From Chitinophagales bacterium (GTDB lineage: Bacteria > Bacteroidota > Bacteroidia > Chitinophagales > UBA10324): a stretch of 64,000 nucleotides of DNA. Below, in pieces: positions 54,731 through 63,679 of this stretch. Position 1 is the stretch's first letter, and the number at the start of each line of letters is the position of its first letter. The notes under the pieces are model-generated. The model worked only from the letters and a program-made list of their open reading frames with translations. It did no database searches and was not told where the DNA came from. Location of the stretch: positions 39,702 to 103,701 of the forward strand of contig JANWXQ010000041.1 in NCBI GenBank assembly GCA_025057275.1, given 5' to 3'. The translations under genes were made by a program, and so were the position numbers.

Positions 54731-57700
54731 TCAGGAACGGGCAACAGCAGGCTTGCGGGTAGCGGCAGGCTCAATTTTCTTTTTAACGGCCAGATCAATC
54801 ACGATGGGCGTGGCCACAAAGATGGACGAATAGGTACCTACAACGACGCCAAGCAGAAGGGCAAAGGAAAAGCCGCGGATGGCATCGCCGCCGAACAAGA
54901 ACAAGACCAGCAGAACCAAAATGATGGTGACACTGGTGATCATCGTGCGGTTCAGCGTGTGGTTGATGGCATCATTGATGGTTTTCTTCATTTCTGCATG
55001 CGGGTGTTCGCGCAGAAATTCCCTGATGCGGTCGAATACAATCACCGTGTCGGCCACCGAATAACCGATGACGGTGAGCATAGCGGCGACAAACGCTTCA
55101 TCAATTTCCAGCGTGAACGGAACCAGTCCGGATAACAAGGAGTAAGCTCCCATAACCATAAAGACATCGTGAATGAGGGCAATGATAGCCCCCAGGGCAA
55201 ACTGCCATTTTCGGAACCGAAGCAGGATGTAAAGGAATATGCCGATCAGCGCAAAGGTTACGGCCATATAGGCATGATTCAGGATATCGGTGGAAATGCT
55301 GGGACCCACCACCTGACTGCTGAGCTGATACTGGCGGAGGAATTGATCCATGGGCACCGGATTGGCATAAAAGGGCATCAAACCCTCATACAACCGCTGA
55401 TTGACCAAGCTGTCGGTCCGGGAAGACGTTTCATTAACCAGATACTGGGTGGTGATCTTGAGCTTATCGTCGGTGCCGTACGTTTTTACCTGTGGAGTGA
55501 GGCCGTCAAACTGGGCAGCGAGGGCCGAGCGAACATCATCGGCCGAAACGCGCTGATCAAACTGCACGACGTAGGATCGACCTCCGGTAAAATCCACTCC
55601 GTATTCAAACCCTTTGGTAATGATAGAAACAAGACCGATCACGGCAAGCACCGAGGAAATCACGTATGCATATTTTCGCTTATTGACAAACTGGATGTTG
55701 TAACGCGACAAATCGGTGCGGCTCAGTGGCGTGGTGAATCGGATAGAACGGCTGCCGTCCTTCACCCACCAGTGAAAGATGAGCTGGGCCATGAATACGG
55801 CGGTGAACAGCGTCATGATAACGCCGATGTTCAGGGTGGTGGCGTAACCCAGCACAGGCCCCAGACCGAAATAGGCCAGGATCAAACCAGTAATCAGTAC
55901 GGTTAAGTGGGTATCAAAAACGGCACTGTAGGAGTTGACGTGGCCGTCGTGAATGGCCTTGATCAGGTTCTTGCCTTTTCGCAGTTCTTCCTTGATGCGT
56001 TCGTGAATAAGAATGTTGGCATCCACAGCCATACCCATAGTCAGAACAATACCGGCAATGCCGGGAAGCGTCAGGGTGGCACCCAGTGAAGCCAGCACGC
56101 CCAGGATAAAAATGAGGTTGAAGAAGAGGGCTATGTTGGCGACAATTCCGGAGGTGTTGTAATAGAGCACCATGAAAATCAGGGTAGCCACGAAAGCCAG
56201 CAGCACGGAACGAAGTCCGGCCTGAATGGATTCCTGACCCAGTGAGGGACCTACCACCGATTCGGCAATGATGCGGGCAGGAGCGGGCAGCTTTCCGGCC
56301 TGCAGGATGTTGGCCAGATCCTGGGCTTCTTCTATAGTGAAGCCGCCGCTGATGGACGAGCGGCCACTGGGGATTTCACTGATGACGGTAGGGGCGGAAT
56401 ACACCAGGCGATCCAGCACAATGGCGATGGCACCGTTCTGATCTTCACCGCGTTCGTTTTTGCCGTATTTACCAATTTGTTTGGCGGTAAGGCTTTTCCA
56501 TATACGGGCACCTTCGCTGTTCATGGTCATGGTGACTTCCGGGTTGCCGTTCTGATCCACATCCTGACGGGCGGAAATCACCTTATCGCCTTCAATGGGA
56601 GCGCGGTCGGTGCCCTTTTGCTTTTGCAATGCATACAGCATGTAGATATTATTGTTTTCATCCATGGGTTTGGCGCTCCAGGCAAACAGTACGTCGCGGG
56701 GAAAAGCGGCGCGTACAAAATCCATGGCCAGATAGCGGTTCACCTGAGCGGTGTCTTTACCATCTACCCAACCGACTACAGGACCGGCAGCCAGTTTCTG
56801 GGAGTTATCGGTTTCATCCACATAAAACGGCACCTGAAGGATAGCAAACAGCGGATTTTCCTGACGGAAGCGGGCCTGATCGGCAGTTTCATCTTCCTCT
56901 ACGGGCGCTGCAGGCAGTGAGGTATCGGCAGCGGCCAGCAACGCATCGGCTGCAGTGTCGGCACTGCTCAGCAACGGGTTCACTTCCTGAGTTTCCGGAG
57001 CGGTTTGCGTTGCCGTATCCGTAACCGTCAGCCGGTTGCGCAAGGCATTGTTGGCGGCAACCATGAAGTTGTAAAACGCCCGGTTGTCATACGTTTCCCA
57101 AAACTCCAGCACAGCAGATGCCTGCAGCAATTTTCTGACGCGGGCCGGATTGCTCACTCCGGGCAGTTCCACAATGATGCGGCCGGTGCCGGGCTGTGCC
57201 GTAATGCTGGGCTGCGTTACCCCGAATTTGTCAATGCGGGAGCGGATGATGTTATAGGTACGGTCGAATGCCGAAGCGGCTTCCTGCCGCAGAAAGGCGA
57301 CGACCTCTTCGTTGGTGGAGGTAAGCTTGACAAATTCCTGATTGTTGCGGTTGGCAAATACAGTAGCCATTTGGGCATTGGGATCTACTTCATTCCAGGC
57401 CTGTGCAAAAAGGGTTACAAAGTCGGCCTGAGGCTGGCTTACACGCTTTTGGCGCGCCAGTTCCAATGCCTTGCGAAACGTTTCGTCCGTGCTGAATTCG
57501 GCCAGCGACAGAATGAGTTCGTCCAGAGCAACCTGAAGGATAACGTTCATTCCTCCCTGCAGGTCAAGACCTAAGTTGAGTTGCTGATCCTTGCATTCCT
57601 GATACGTAAACCGGGCTATGCCAATGTTGTAGATGGTTTTGTTTGATATGGAGTCCAGGTAGTATTGCTCTTTCTGACGCACCAGCTGGAGCAAACTGTC

Positions 57701-57859
57701 GGGAGCCTGTTCGGGAGGGGTGTTTTTCAATACGACCCGCTGGGCATATTCACGGGCATTTTTTTCGGCCCTTCGGGTGACCAGGTTAAAGGAAAGCTGA
57801 TAAAGGGTAATAAGGATAAGGGCTGCCGAAAAGAAAATGATGAGGCCTTTGCCGCGCAT
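54731..57859 (-). CDS. secDF: Fused protein translocase subunit SecDF
   Basis: 1042 residues combining SecD and SecF, as usual in Bacteroidota. They use the proton motive force to help complete protein export through SecYEG. The SecD part has an N-terminal transmembrane helix, LGLDLQGGMNVILQVALDEL, a large periplasmic P1 region with a Thr/Ala/Pro-rich insertion near residues 285-325, then five more helices including MGMAVDANILIHERIKEEL. The SecF part begins near residue 720 (YGVDFTGGRSYVVQF follows) and ends with a second set of helices, VADTVIVFDRIREFL. A -7 box lies 50-57 bases upstream. Confidence 0.96.
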   Translation of the reverse strand: MRGKGLIIFFSAALILITLYQLSFNLVTRRAEKNAREYAQRVVLKNTPPEQAPDSLLQLVRQKEQYYLDSISNKTIYNIGIARFTYQECKDQQLNLGLDLQGGMNVILQVALDELILSLAEFSTDETFRKALELARQKRVSQPQADFVTLFAQAWNEVDPNAQMATVFANRNNQEFVKLTSTNEEVVAFLRQEAASAFDRTYNIIRSRIDKFGVTQPSITAQPGTGRIIVELPGVSNPARVRKLLQASAVLEFWETYDNRAFYNFMVAANNALRNRLTVTDTATQTAPETQEVNPLLSSADTAADALLAAADTSLPAAPVEEDETADQARFRQENPLFAILQVPFYVDETDNSQKLAAGPVVGWVDGKDTAQVNRYLAMDFVRAAFPRDVLFAWSAKPMDENNNIYMLYALQKQKGTDRAPIEGDKVISARQDVDQNGNPEVTMTMNSEGARIWKSLTAKQIGKYGKNERGEDQNGAIAIVLDRLVYSAPTVISEIPSGRSSISGGFTIEEAQDLANILQAGKLPAPARIIAESVVGPSLGQESIQAGLRSVLLAFVATLIFMVLYYNTSGIVANIALFFNLIFILGVLASLGATLTLPGIAGIVLTMGMAVDANILIHERIKEELRKGKNLIKAIHDGHVNSYSAVFDTHLTVLITGLILAYFGLGPVLGYATTLNIGVIMTLFTAVFMAQLIFHWWVKDGSRSIRFTTPLSRTDLSRYNIQFVNKRKYAYVISSVLAVIGLVSIITKGFEYGVDFTGGRSYVVQFDQRVSADDVRSALAAQFDGLTPQVKTYGTDDKLKITTQYLVNETSSRTDSLVNQRLYEGLMPFYANPVPMDQFLRQYQLSSQVVGPSISTDILNHAYMAVTFALIGIFLYILLRFRKWQFALGAIIALIHDVFMVMGAYSLLSGLVPFTLEIDEAFVAAMLTVIGYSVADTVIVFDRIREFLREHPHAEMKKTINDAINHTLNRTMITSVTIILVLLVLFLFGGDAIRGFSFALLLGVVVGTYSSIFVATPIVIDLAVKKKIEPAATRKPAVARS

Positions 57860-57908
57860 CGTGAAGCTATTGTGTGTGTAAAAGGATTGGGCGTTAAAAA
57901 ATGGACGG

Positions 57909-57916
57909 CAAATATA
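57909..57916 (-). promoter_or_regulatory. -7 element of secDF
   Basis: On the minus strand TATATTTG matches TAnnTTTG, 49 bases upstream of the secDF ATG at 57859. No TTG at the expected -33 distance. Confidence 0.5.
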
Positions 57917-57952
57917 GACAATCAGCGGGGAAAACGGCCCGTTGGAGCCCGA

Positions 57953-59137
57953 TCAGGAAAGGGTCTGAAGCACCAATCCCTTCAGGTATTGGGTTTCCGG
58001 CACATGCCAGAGAACCGGATGATCTTTAGCCTGTTCCAGTCGCTGCACCTGACGGATCAGGCAGCCGGCATCGGCAGCCGCTTCAGCAACCGTTTGTCGG
58101 AACAGGTCTTCATGCATAAAATGGGAGCAGGAAAAGGTAAATAAAAAGCCCCCCGGTCGTAACAGCTTCAACGCCCTGAGGTTGATTTCCCTGTAACCGG
58201 CAACTGCCCTGGACAGTCCTTGTCGGTTTTTGGTAAAAGCAGGTGGATCCAGAACAATCAGATCAAAACGACGGCCCTCCCGGACCAGGCGAGGCAGCAG
58301 GTCAAAAGCATTGCTTTCCAAAAATTCCACGCAATGCTGGCATCCATTCAGTTCGGCATTCCTTCTACCCATTGCAAGCGACTGCTCCGACGTGTCGCAG
58401 GCCAGCACTGAAGAGGCTCCGTAACAGGCGGCGTAAATGCTGAAGGCTCCCGTATGACAAAAACAATCTAAAACTTCTGCACCGCTGCACAGATTTTTTA
58501 GGGCCAAACGGTTTTCCCGCTGATCCAAATAAAAACCGGTTTTCTGGCCTTGAGCCACATCAACCAGAAAGGATGCATCGGTTAGTGAAATAGGAACGAG
58601 GGGATCGAACGGCTCGCTGAGGAATCCCCTGTTCAGCGGCAATCCTTCCAAGGTGCGCACCGGCACGTCGTTGCGTTCGTAAATGCCCCTGGGCTCAAAC
58701 ATTTCGTTGAGCAATTGCACGATGGTGTCTTTCCATTGATCCATTCCCAAAGTGAGGGTTTGGATAACAAAAACATCAGCAAAGCGGTCAATAATCAGAC
58801 CGGGAAGCTCATCTCCTTCGCCGTGCACCAGCCGGTAGCTGCCTTCATAACCGACTTGTTTCCGGTACTTCAGGCAGGCCAGCAATTTCGTCCGGAAAAA
58901 CTCCTTGTCCATATTCTGCCGGGCATCGCGGGTAAGCAGCCGAACGGCTATACGGGATCGGGGGTTGACGTATCCTTTGCCCACGAAGCGGTCGTGATGA
59001 TCCACTACGGTTACGATAGCACCAGGGGTAATGTGTTCCAATGACCGGGGCTCCAGTTCGTTGTCGTAAATCCAGGGATGATTGCCGCGCAAGCGCGGCA
59101 GTCTTTTTTTCCGGAGCCTGACTACCTGGTCGTGCAT
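57953..59137 (-). CDS. RlmI-type 23S rRNA (cytosine-C5) methyltransferase
   Basis: 394 residues. The N-terminal PUA domain (KKRLPRLRGNHPWIYDNEL, about 9-80) is followed by a Rossmann methyltransferase domain with SAM motif DCFCHTGAFSIYA, motif IV LDPPAFTKNR and the catalytic Cys in FSCSHFM. This order is that of RlmI, which makes m5C1962 in 23S rRNA; a related RlmK/YccW-type target is possible. The stop is 44 bases upstream of the secDF -7 box. It is divergent from the secreted hypothetical at 59181. Confidence 0.9.
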   Translation of the reverse strand: MHDQVVRLRKKRLPRLRGNHPWIYDNELEPRSLEHITPGAIVTVVDHHDRFVGKGYVNPRSRIAVRLLTRDARQNMDKEFFRTKLLACLKYRKQVGYEGSYRLVHGEGDELPGLIIDRFADVFVIQTLTLGMDQWKDTIVQLLNEMFEPRGIYERNDVPVRTLEGLPLNRGFLSEPFDPLVPISLTDASFLVDVAQGQKTGFYLDQRENRLALKNLCSGAEVLDCFCHTGAFSIYAACYGASSVLACDTSEQSLAMGRRNAELNGCQHCVEFLESNAFDLLPRLVREGRRFDLIVLDPPAFTKNRQGLSRAVAGYREINLRALKLLRPGGFLFTFSCSHFMHEDLFRQTVAEAAADAGCLIRQVQRLEQAKDHPVLWHVPETQYLKGLVLQTLS

Positions 59138-59180
59138 TTTGCAGGTTGTTCAAATGAATGCCTTAAATGTACTTTGCCAA

Positions 59181-59771
59181 ATGAACGTGTTCAGCACATT
59201 ACGCCTCATACTTCTGGCGGCCGCCGTTGCCCTGATTGCTCAGTCAAATCGCTGCAAACCGCAAGCCGGGGGCGTTTCGGATTTCTTTCCGCTGGCAGCA
59301 GGCAATGAGTGGATTTATCAGGATTCGCTTTGGCGTGAAGGCCAATTGGTTTCAGTTTTTTTTGATACGTTACGTGTCACCGGTACCAACCGTTTTGAAG
59401 GATATCCCACTTATCTGCTGAGCGACGGACGCGAGCTGATGTGGCGTAACGACACGCTTTTTCAGCTGGTGTTTCAGCGAAGCGGCTACCGGTTCCCTAC
59501 TATTTATTTTGTTGCTGGTCAGCAGATGGTTTTGTTTAACTATGCTTTTGGCGGCGATGTCGTCATTCAGCGCAAATCAGAGCGGTTGGAGGTCTGCCCG
59601 AAAGTTTATGGAAGCGGAAAAAACCTATGCTACCGCATCAGCGATGCCTGCGGAGGGGATTTGATCCTTCAGCAACATGCCGGTCCGGTGTACTGGCGCG
59701 TCGGACATTGCTTTGCTGAAGAAGGCAGCGTACTCACCAAAACCCTGCTGCACTTCAGGCCGGGCAGGTAA
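59181..59771 (+). CDS. Secreted hypothetical protein
   Basis: 196 residues from the ATG at 59181. The frame is open upstream to 59082 but that would overlap the divergent methyltransferase gene. A hydrophobic signal sequence (LRLILLAAAVALIAQS) ends near residue 22. The body starts FFPLAAGNEWIYQDSLW, a wording seen in many small Bacteroidota lipoproteins and secreted proteins. Four Cys are spread over the C-terminal third. No lipobox of classic form, enzyme motif or sorting domain. Function unknown. Confidence 0.65.
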   Translation: MNVFSTLRLILLAAAVALIAQSNRCKPQAGGVSDFFPLAAGNEWIYQDSLWREGQLVSVFFDTLRVTGTNRFEGYPTYLLSDGRELMWRNDTLFQLVFQRSGYRFPTIYFVAGQQMVLFNYAFGGDVVIQRKSERLEVCPKVYGSGKNLCYRISDACGGDLILQQHAGPVYWRVGHCFAEEGSVLTKTLLHFRPGR

Positions 59772-59787
59772 AAGAAATTGCCGTGCT

Positions 59788-60162
59788 TTAGTCTCTGGCC
59801 TGTGCACCGATGGCCAATGCGGCTCCGGCAAGAGCCAGGTCTTTGACAATGGCCGTCATGGCATTCATTTTGGCCATTTCATCAGTGGCGGAAAGTCCCG
59901 GCATATGAATGATGACCACGATCAGAACCAGGAGGACAGCCAGCAGAATGGAGGCCAGACGCATCCATTTGTTGATGATGAAGCTGACAGCAGCCAGTAG
60001 CAAAGCAGCCCCTGAAACGTAAACGAGCGGTAATGCCAGCTTGCTCATGGAAGCGGGCAACAGGCCCGACAGGGCTTGCCCCTGAGTAAAGTGACCGATT
60101 CCAAAGTAAGCCATGGCCAGGGCAAACACCAGGCGGCCAACGAATGCTAATGTATTGCTCAT
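59788..60162 (-). CDS. DoxX family membrane protein
   Basis: 124 residues with four transmembrane segments. The N-terminal helix (GRLVFALAMAYFGIGHFTQG) has the conserved Gly/Phe/Gly-His pattern of DoxX. Members have been linked to quinone or thiol redox systems at the membrane, but most are uncharacterised. It is transcribed alone, convergent with the secreted hypothetical (16 bases between stops). Confidence 0.85.
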   Translation of the reverse strand: MSNTLAFVGRLVFALAMAYFGIGHFTQGQALSGLLPASMSKLALPLVYVSGAALLLAAVSFIINKWMRLASILLAVLLVLIVVIIHMPGLSATDEMAKMNAMTAIVKDLALAGAALAIGAQARD

Positions 60163-60313
60163 AGGGAGGGTTTTGGGCAGTTGAAAATAAAGGCAGATTT
60201 CAATTTATCCAACGATTTATGGCGTCGGTTTTCCACAAAAACATAAGTTAACCGTTGAAACATTCCATATATGGCAGCAAAGCGTTTTTTTTGCTTTTTG
60301 CTAATTCAATTTC

Positions 60314-62968
60314 ATGCTACAGCGATTGTTGCCTATCGTTTGCATAACAGGCATACTGGCCGGAAATCCCAAGCCGGCAAAAAGCGTTTCCGGCATCATT
60401 AACAGCTATGCTTCGGTTTCTGCCATTGCGGGAACCACACTCACCGTATCCGGCACTGTAGGATTTGTTCCCGGAGGAAAGGTGCTCGTTATTCAGATGA
60501 AAGGCGCGTCGATTTATTCGCAAAACAATTCGGCTTACGGCGACATAACCAGCTACAACAACTGCGGCAATTTTGAATTTGCCTATATCTCCTCAGTTAC
60601 GGCCACCACTATCACCCTTACGGCACCACTGACCAAGTCGTACACGCCGGCTACAGGTCGCGTGCAGGTGGTAACCGTTCCGTTTTTCTGTGAACTGATT
60701 GTTACCGACACGCTGAAATGTCAACCGTGGAACGATGCCACCGGAACCGGAGGTGTATTGGTTTTCGAAAGCGGTGGTGTAGTCACCCTTAATGCAGACA
60801 TTGACGTTTCCCGTTCCGGTTTTGGCGTTATTCCTGCCTGTTCCAACGGTTCGCTGGTTTGCAACAACACCAATTATTTCGTTAACCCGAATGGTTGCAA
60901 CGCAGGAAAGAAAGGGGAAGCCATTGCCGACTACGTGTCCAATGCCCAGAGCGGCGGTCGTGGTAAAATTGCCAACGGCGGCGGGGGCAGCAATCGCGCC
61001 AACAGCGGCGGGGGCGGAGGCAGCAATTACGGTGCAGGCGGCAACGGCGGTTGGGAAGATGCCTCCTGCGGCACCACCATTCAGGGTATTGGCGGGCAGG
61101 CGTTGAATTATACCCAGGGTCGCATTTTTCTGGGCGGCGGCGGCGGAAATGGCCAAGGCAATAACGGAGGAACGATTTATGGCGGAGGTACCGGCGGCGG
61201 CATTGTAATGATTTCAGCAAAAAAAATCGTTGCCAACGGCCATGCCATTCGCGCTGATGGGGGCGATGTTACCGGCCTTACCGTTAACGAAGGTGCCGGT
61301 GGTGGCGGCGGCGGCGGTGTGGTTTGCCTGGATGTGGACTACATCGACGGCATTCTTCATATCTCCGCTGAAGGGGGCGACGGAGGCTCTACCAGTAACG
61401 ATGGCATCACTGCCGATTGCACCGGCCCCGGTGGAGGCGGCGGCGGCGGGGTTATCTGGGTTTCCGGAACTTCCCTGAACCCAAACATCACCTACTCGGT
61501 CAATGGCGGAGCTGCCGGACTGGCATTGGGTGCCACCACCTCCTGCTACAATACCAACTACGGGGCTACGGCAGGCAGTGCGGGCGGGGTTATTTACAAC
61601 TACCCGCCACACGTGTTGCCCCCTCCGGCTGTTTCTGCAGATCTGGGCCCTGATGGATCGGCATGCCCGCAGGAAGTCGTAACGCTTGATCCCGGAGTGG
61701 GCTTTCGGTCGTTTCTGTGGCAGGATGGTTCTACCGACTCCACGTTAGCGGCTGTAGGGCCGGGTACTTATTTTGTGGAAGTGCAGGATTCTTTGGGTTG
61801 CCTGAGCTGGGATACGGTTCAGATTGTCGGCAAACCTGCTTACGTCTTTTCTATCGGAACCGGAGATACCACCGTTTGTCCGGGTCAGCCGGTTACCATT
61901 GATCCCGGATCCTGGCATACGGCTTATGTCTGGCAGGACGGCTCCACCAATGCCACCTACACCACGACAGTTGCCGGCAATTTCTCGGTTACCATTACCG
62001 ATTCGGTAGGTTGTGAAGGAAGCGCCACCTACGATGTATTTCATTTTCCGCCCTCATCGTTTGTCATCAGTACGGGGGATACGACGGTATGTCCGTTTGA
62101 ACCGGTAACCATAAGTTGTCCGGCCGGATATGCTTCTTACGTCTGGCAGGACGGAACATCAGGACCGGTTTATGCCGCTTCCGATTCCGGCACCTATAAG
62201 GTTACGGCCACGGACTCACTGGGTTGCGTGGATACATCGGTTTACCGGGTATTTTACTTTCCTAGCTCGGTGGTGAATCTGGGCAACGACACCGCCCTAT
62301 GTGAAGGCGACAGCATTTTGCTGGATGCAGGTATTTTTCCGTTTTATCAGTGGAGTACCGGCGATCAGGGACAAACCCTCTACGTGTACGGCCCCGGGAC
62401 TTATTGGGTAACCGTTGAGGATTTTAATGGATGCGTGACCAGTGATACATTAGAAATTCCCTCCTTTTATCCGCAACCGCCTTCTGACCTGATACAGGAC
62501 ACCCTGATCTGCACCGGCCAGGTGCTGCTTTTGCTGGCGCCATCCGGATATGCAGCGTATGAATGGAGCACCGGAAGCAAGCTGAATTACACAAACATTA
62601 CCAAGCCCGGTTCTTACTGGCTGGAAGTAACCAATGCACAAACCTGCCGGAATCGCGACACCTTCCAGGTGAAGCTGGAATGCCCGACGGCATTGTTTGT
62701 TCCCAATGCCTTTACTCCCAACGGTGACGGGCGAAACGATGTTTTTCTTCCCATCGGATATAATATCAATTCCTTTGTCATGCGTATTTACAACCGCTGG
62801 GGTAAGATGGTTTACGAAACCTACGATCCGCAGATGGGATGGGATGGCTATTGTCATGGCGTACCCTGCGAAACCGGCAGCTACGTTTATTACATTGAAT
62901 GGGCCGGGTCGTTGCATGGGGTGGATCGCAGCGGCACCGAACGCGGCAATGTAACGCTGATCCGCTAA
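60314..62968 (+). CDS. Glycine-rich surface protein with Ig-like repeats and CHU_C T9SS domain (5 modules)
   Basis: 884 residues, paralogous along its whole length to the 811-residue protein at 12302. The N-terminal domain (~25-210) and the Gly-rich domain (~213-380, runs up to seven Gly, ending GPGGGGGGGVIW) align almost without gaps to the paralogue. Five Ig/PKD-like modules follow (about 441-504, 512-575, 583-646, 653-714, 721-786), one more than in the paralogue. The CHU_C domain covers ~793-884 (FVPNAFTPNGDGRND, then IYNRWGKMVYE). The N-terminal signal segment is short (LLPIVCITGILAGN). Likely a T9SS-exported adhesin or coat protein. Confidence 0.85.
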   Translation: MLQRLLPIVCITGILAGNPKPAKSVSGIINSYASVSAIAGTTLTVSGTVGFVPGGKVLVIQMKGASIYSQNNSAYGDITSYNNCGNFEFAYISSVTATTITLTAPLTKSYTPATGRVQVVTVPFFCELIVTDTLKCQPWNDATGTGGVLVFESGGVVTLNADIDVSRSGFGVIPACSNGSLVCNNTNYFVNPNGCNAGKKGEAIADYVSNAQSGGRGKIANGGGGSNRANSGGGGGSNYGAGGNGGWEDASCGTTIQGIGGQALNYTQGRIFLGGGGGNGQGNNGGTIYGGGTGGGIVMISAKKIVANGHAIRADGGDVTGLTVNEGAGGGGGGGVVCLDVDYIDGILHISAEGGDGGSTSNDGITADCTGPGGGGGGGVIWVSGTSLNPNITYSVNGGAAGLALGATTSCYNTNYGATAGSAGGVIYNYPPHVLPPPAVSADLGPDGSACPQEVVTLDPGVGFRSFLWQDGSTDSTLAAVGPGTYFVEVQDSLGCLSWDTVQIVGKPAYVFSIGTGDTTVCPGQPVTIDPGSWHTAYVWQDGSTNATYTTTVAGNFSVTITDSVGCEGSATYDVFHFPPSSFVISTGDTTVCPFEPVTISCPAGYASYVWQDGTSGPVYAASDSGTYKVTATDSLGCVDTSVYRVFYFPSSVVNLGNDTALCEGDSILLDAGIFPFYQWSTGDQGQTLYVYGPGTYWVTVEDFNGCVTSDTLEIPSFYPQPPSDLIQDTLICTGQVLLLLAPSGYAAYEWSTGSKLNYTNITKPGSYWLEVTNAQTCRNRDTFQVKLECPTALFVPNAFTPNGDGRNDVFLPIGYNINSFVMRIYNRWGKMVYETYDPQMGWDGYCHGVPCETGSYVYYIEWAGSLHGVDRSGTERGNVTLIR

Positions 62969-63051
62969 GCCTTCAGCTTACAACAATCATCAGTCATCCT
63001 GATGCCCGTCATTGATGGGTTGAAATAAGGCTTTGCATTTTTGGAGCAGAT

Positions 63052-63111
63052 AAAAAGGTGAGCCTGCTGTCTTGTGCGGAGGAGGGTGAGGCAGCAGGCT
63101 TCACTTTTTTT
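63052..63111. terminator. Bidirectional terminator between CHU_C and YkgJ genes
   Basis: GTGA-GCCTGCTG (63058-63069) pairs with CAGCAGGC-TTCAC (63092-63104) with one bulged T and a 22-base loop. It is flanked by A5 on the left and T7 on the right, so it can act on both strands. Its right arm overlaps the last codons of the minus-strand gene. Confidence 0.75.
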
Positions 63112-63667
63112 CCTCGTTCGGCGAGGCCGTAGCGGAAAAACCGAAAGCTTCTTTCAGTGCCTCTAAGGTGTTAAAGACGATGGGGCAAACTGAATATTGG
63201 CTTATCAGACTGCGCAGGCGGAACTTCAGACCGGGGTGTTGCAGATGCGGATAGTCGCGGCACGATAAGGGGCGGTCGTTGTAAATGGAGCACCGGTTTT
63301 CTTGAAGAAACAAACAGGGCAACTGATGCAGATAGGCAATGCCTGTGCCGGCCTCTTTTTTTACCCATTGTCTGCTGAATGAGGTGACTTCCATGTGCGC
63401 ACAGCGGGCCAGAACAGGCAACTCTTCCGGGAGGACGCCGGGCTGAACCGACCGGCAGCAATTGGCACAAAGGGTGCAGTCGATGCGTTCTGTTTGTTCC
63501 TGTGCGATGGGAAGAGCTACACGATCAAACCGTTCGGAGGGAACGGATTGAATCATTCGCAAAAAACGCAGATTTTCCTCCCTGCGTGTCCGGGCAATTT
63601 CCGGCAGCAGGGCATATTGCCCGGCAGCAATCCGTACCGGAAGCGGTGAACCTGCAGAAGAGCTCAT
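63101..63667 (-). CDS. YkgJ-type cysteine-cluster protein
   Basis: 188 residues. The zinc/iron-chelating cluster motif CTLCANCC (residues ~64-71) is followed by PCLFLQENRCSIYNDRPLSC, the CxxCxxCC...C...C pattern of the YkgJ/UPF0153 family. An unusual N-terminal extension of ~60 residues rich in Arg/Glu precedes the cluster. The family function is not established; metal binding is inferred. It lies 12 bases downstream of the deoxynucleoside kinase gene on the same strand and may share its transcript. Confidence 0.88.
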   Translation of the reverse strand: MSSSAGSPLPVRIAAGQYALLPEIARTRREENLRFLRMIQSVPSERFDRVALPIAQEQTERIDCTLCANCCRSVQPGVLPEELPVLARCAHMEVTSFSRQWVKKEAGTGIAYLHQLPCLFLQENRCSIYNDRPLSCRDYPHLQHPGLKFRLRSLISQYSVCPIVFNTLEALKEAFGFSATASPNEEKK

Positions 63668-63679
63668 GGCATACAGCTT

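Noticed and set aside
55169..57574. Several antisense reading frames (up to 245 codons) opposite secDF
   Set aside because: secDF is unambiguous and full length; the antisense frames have no recognisable domains or promoters.
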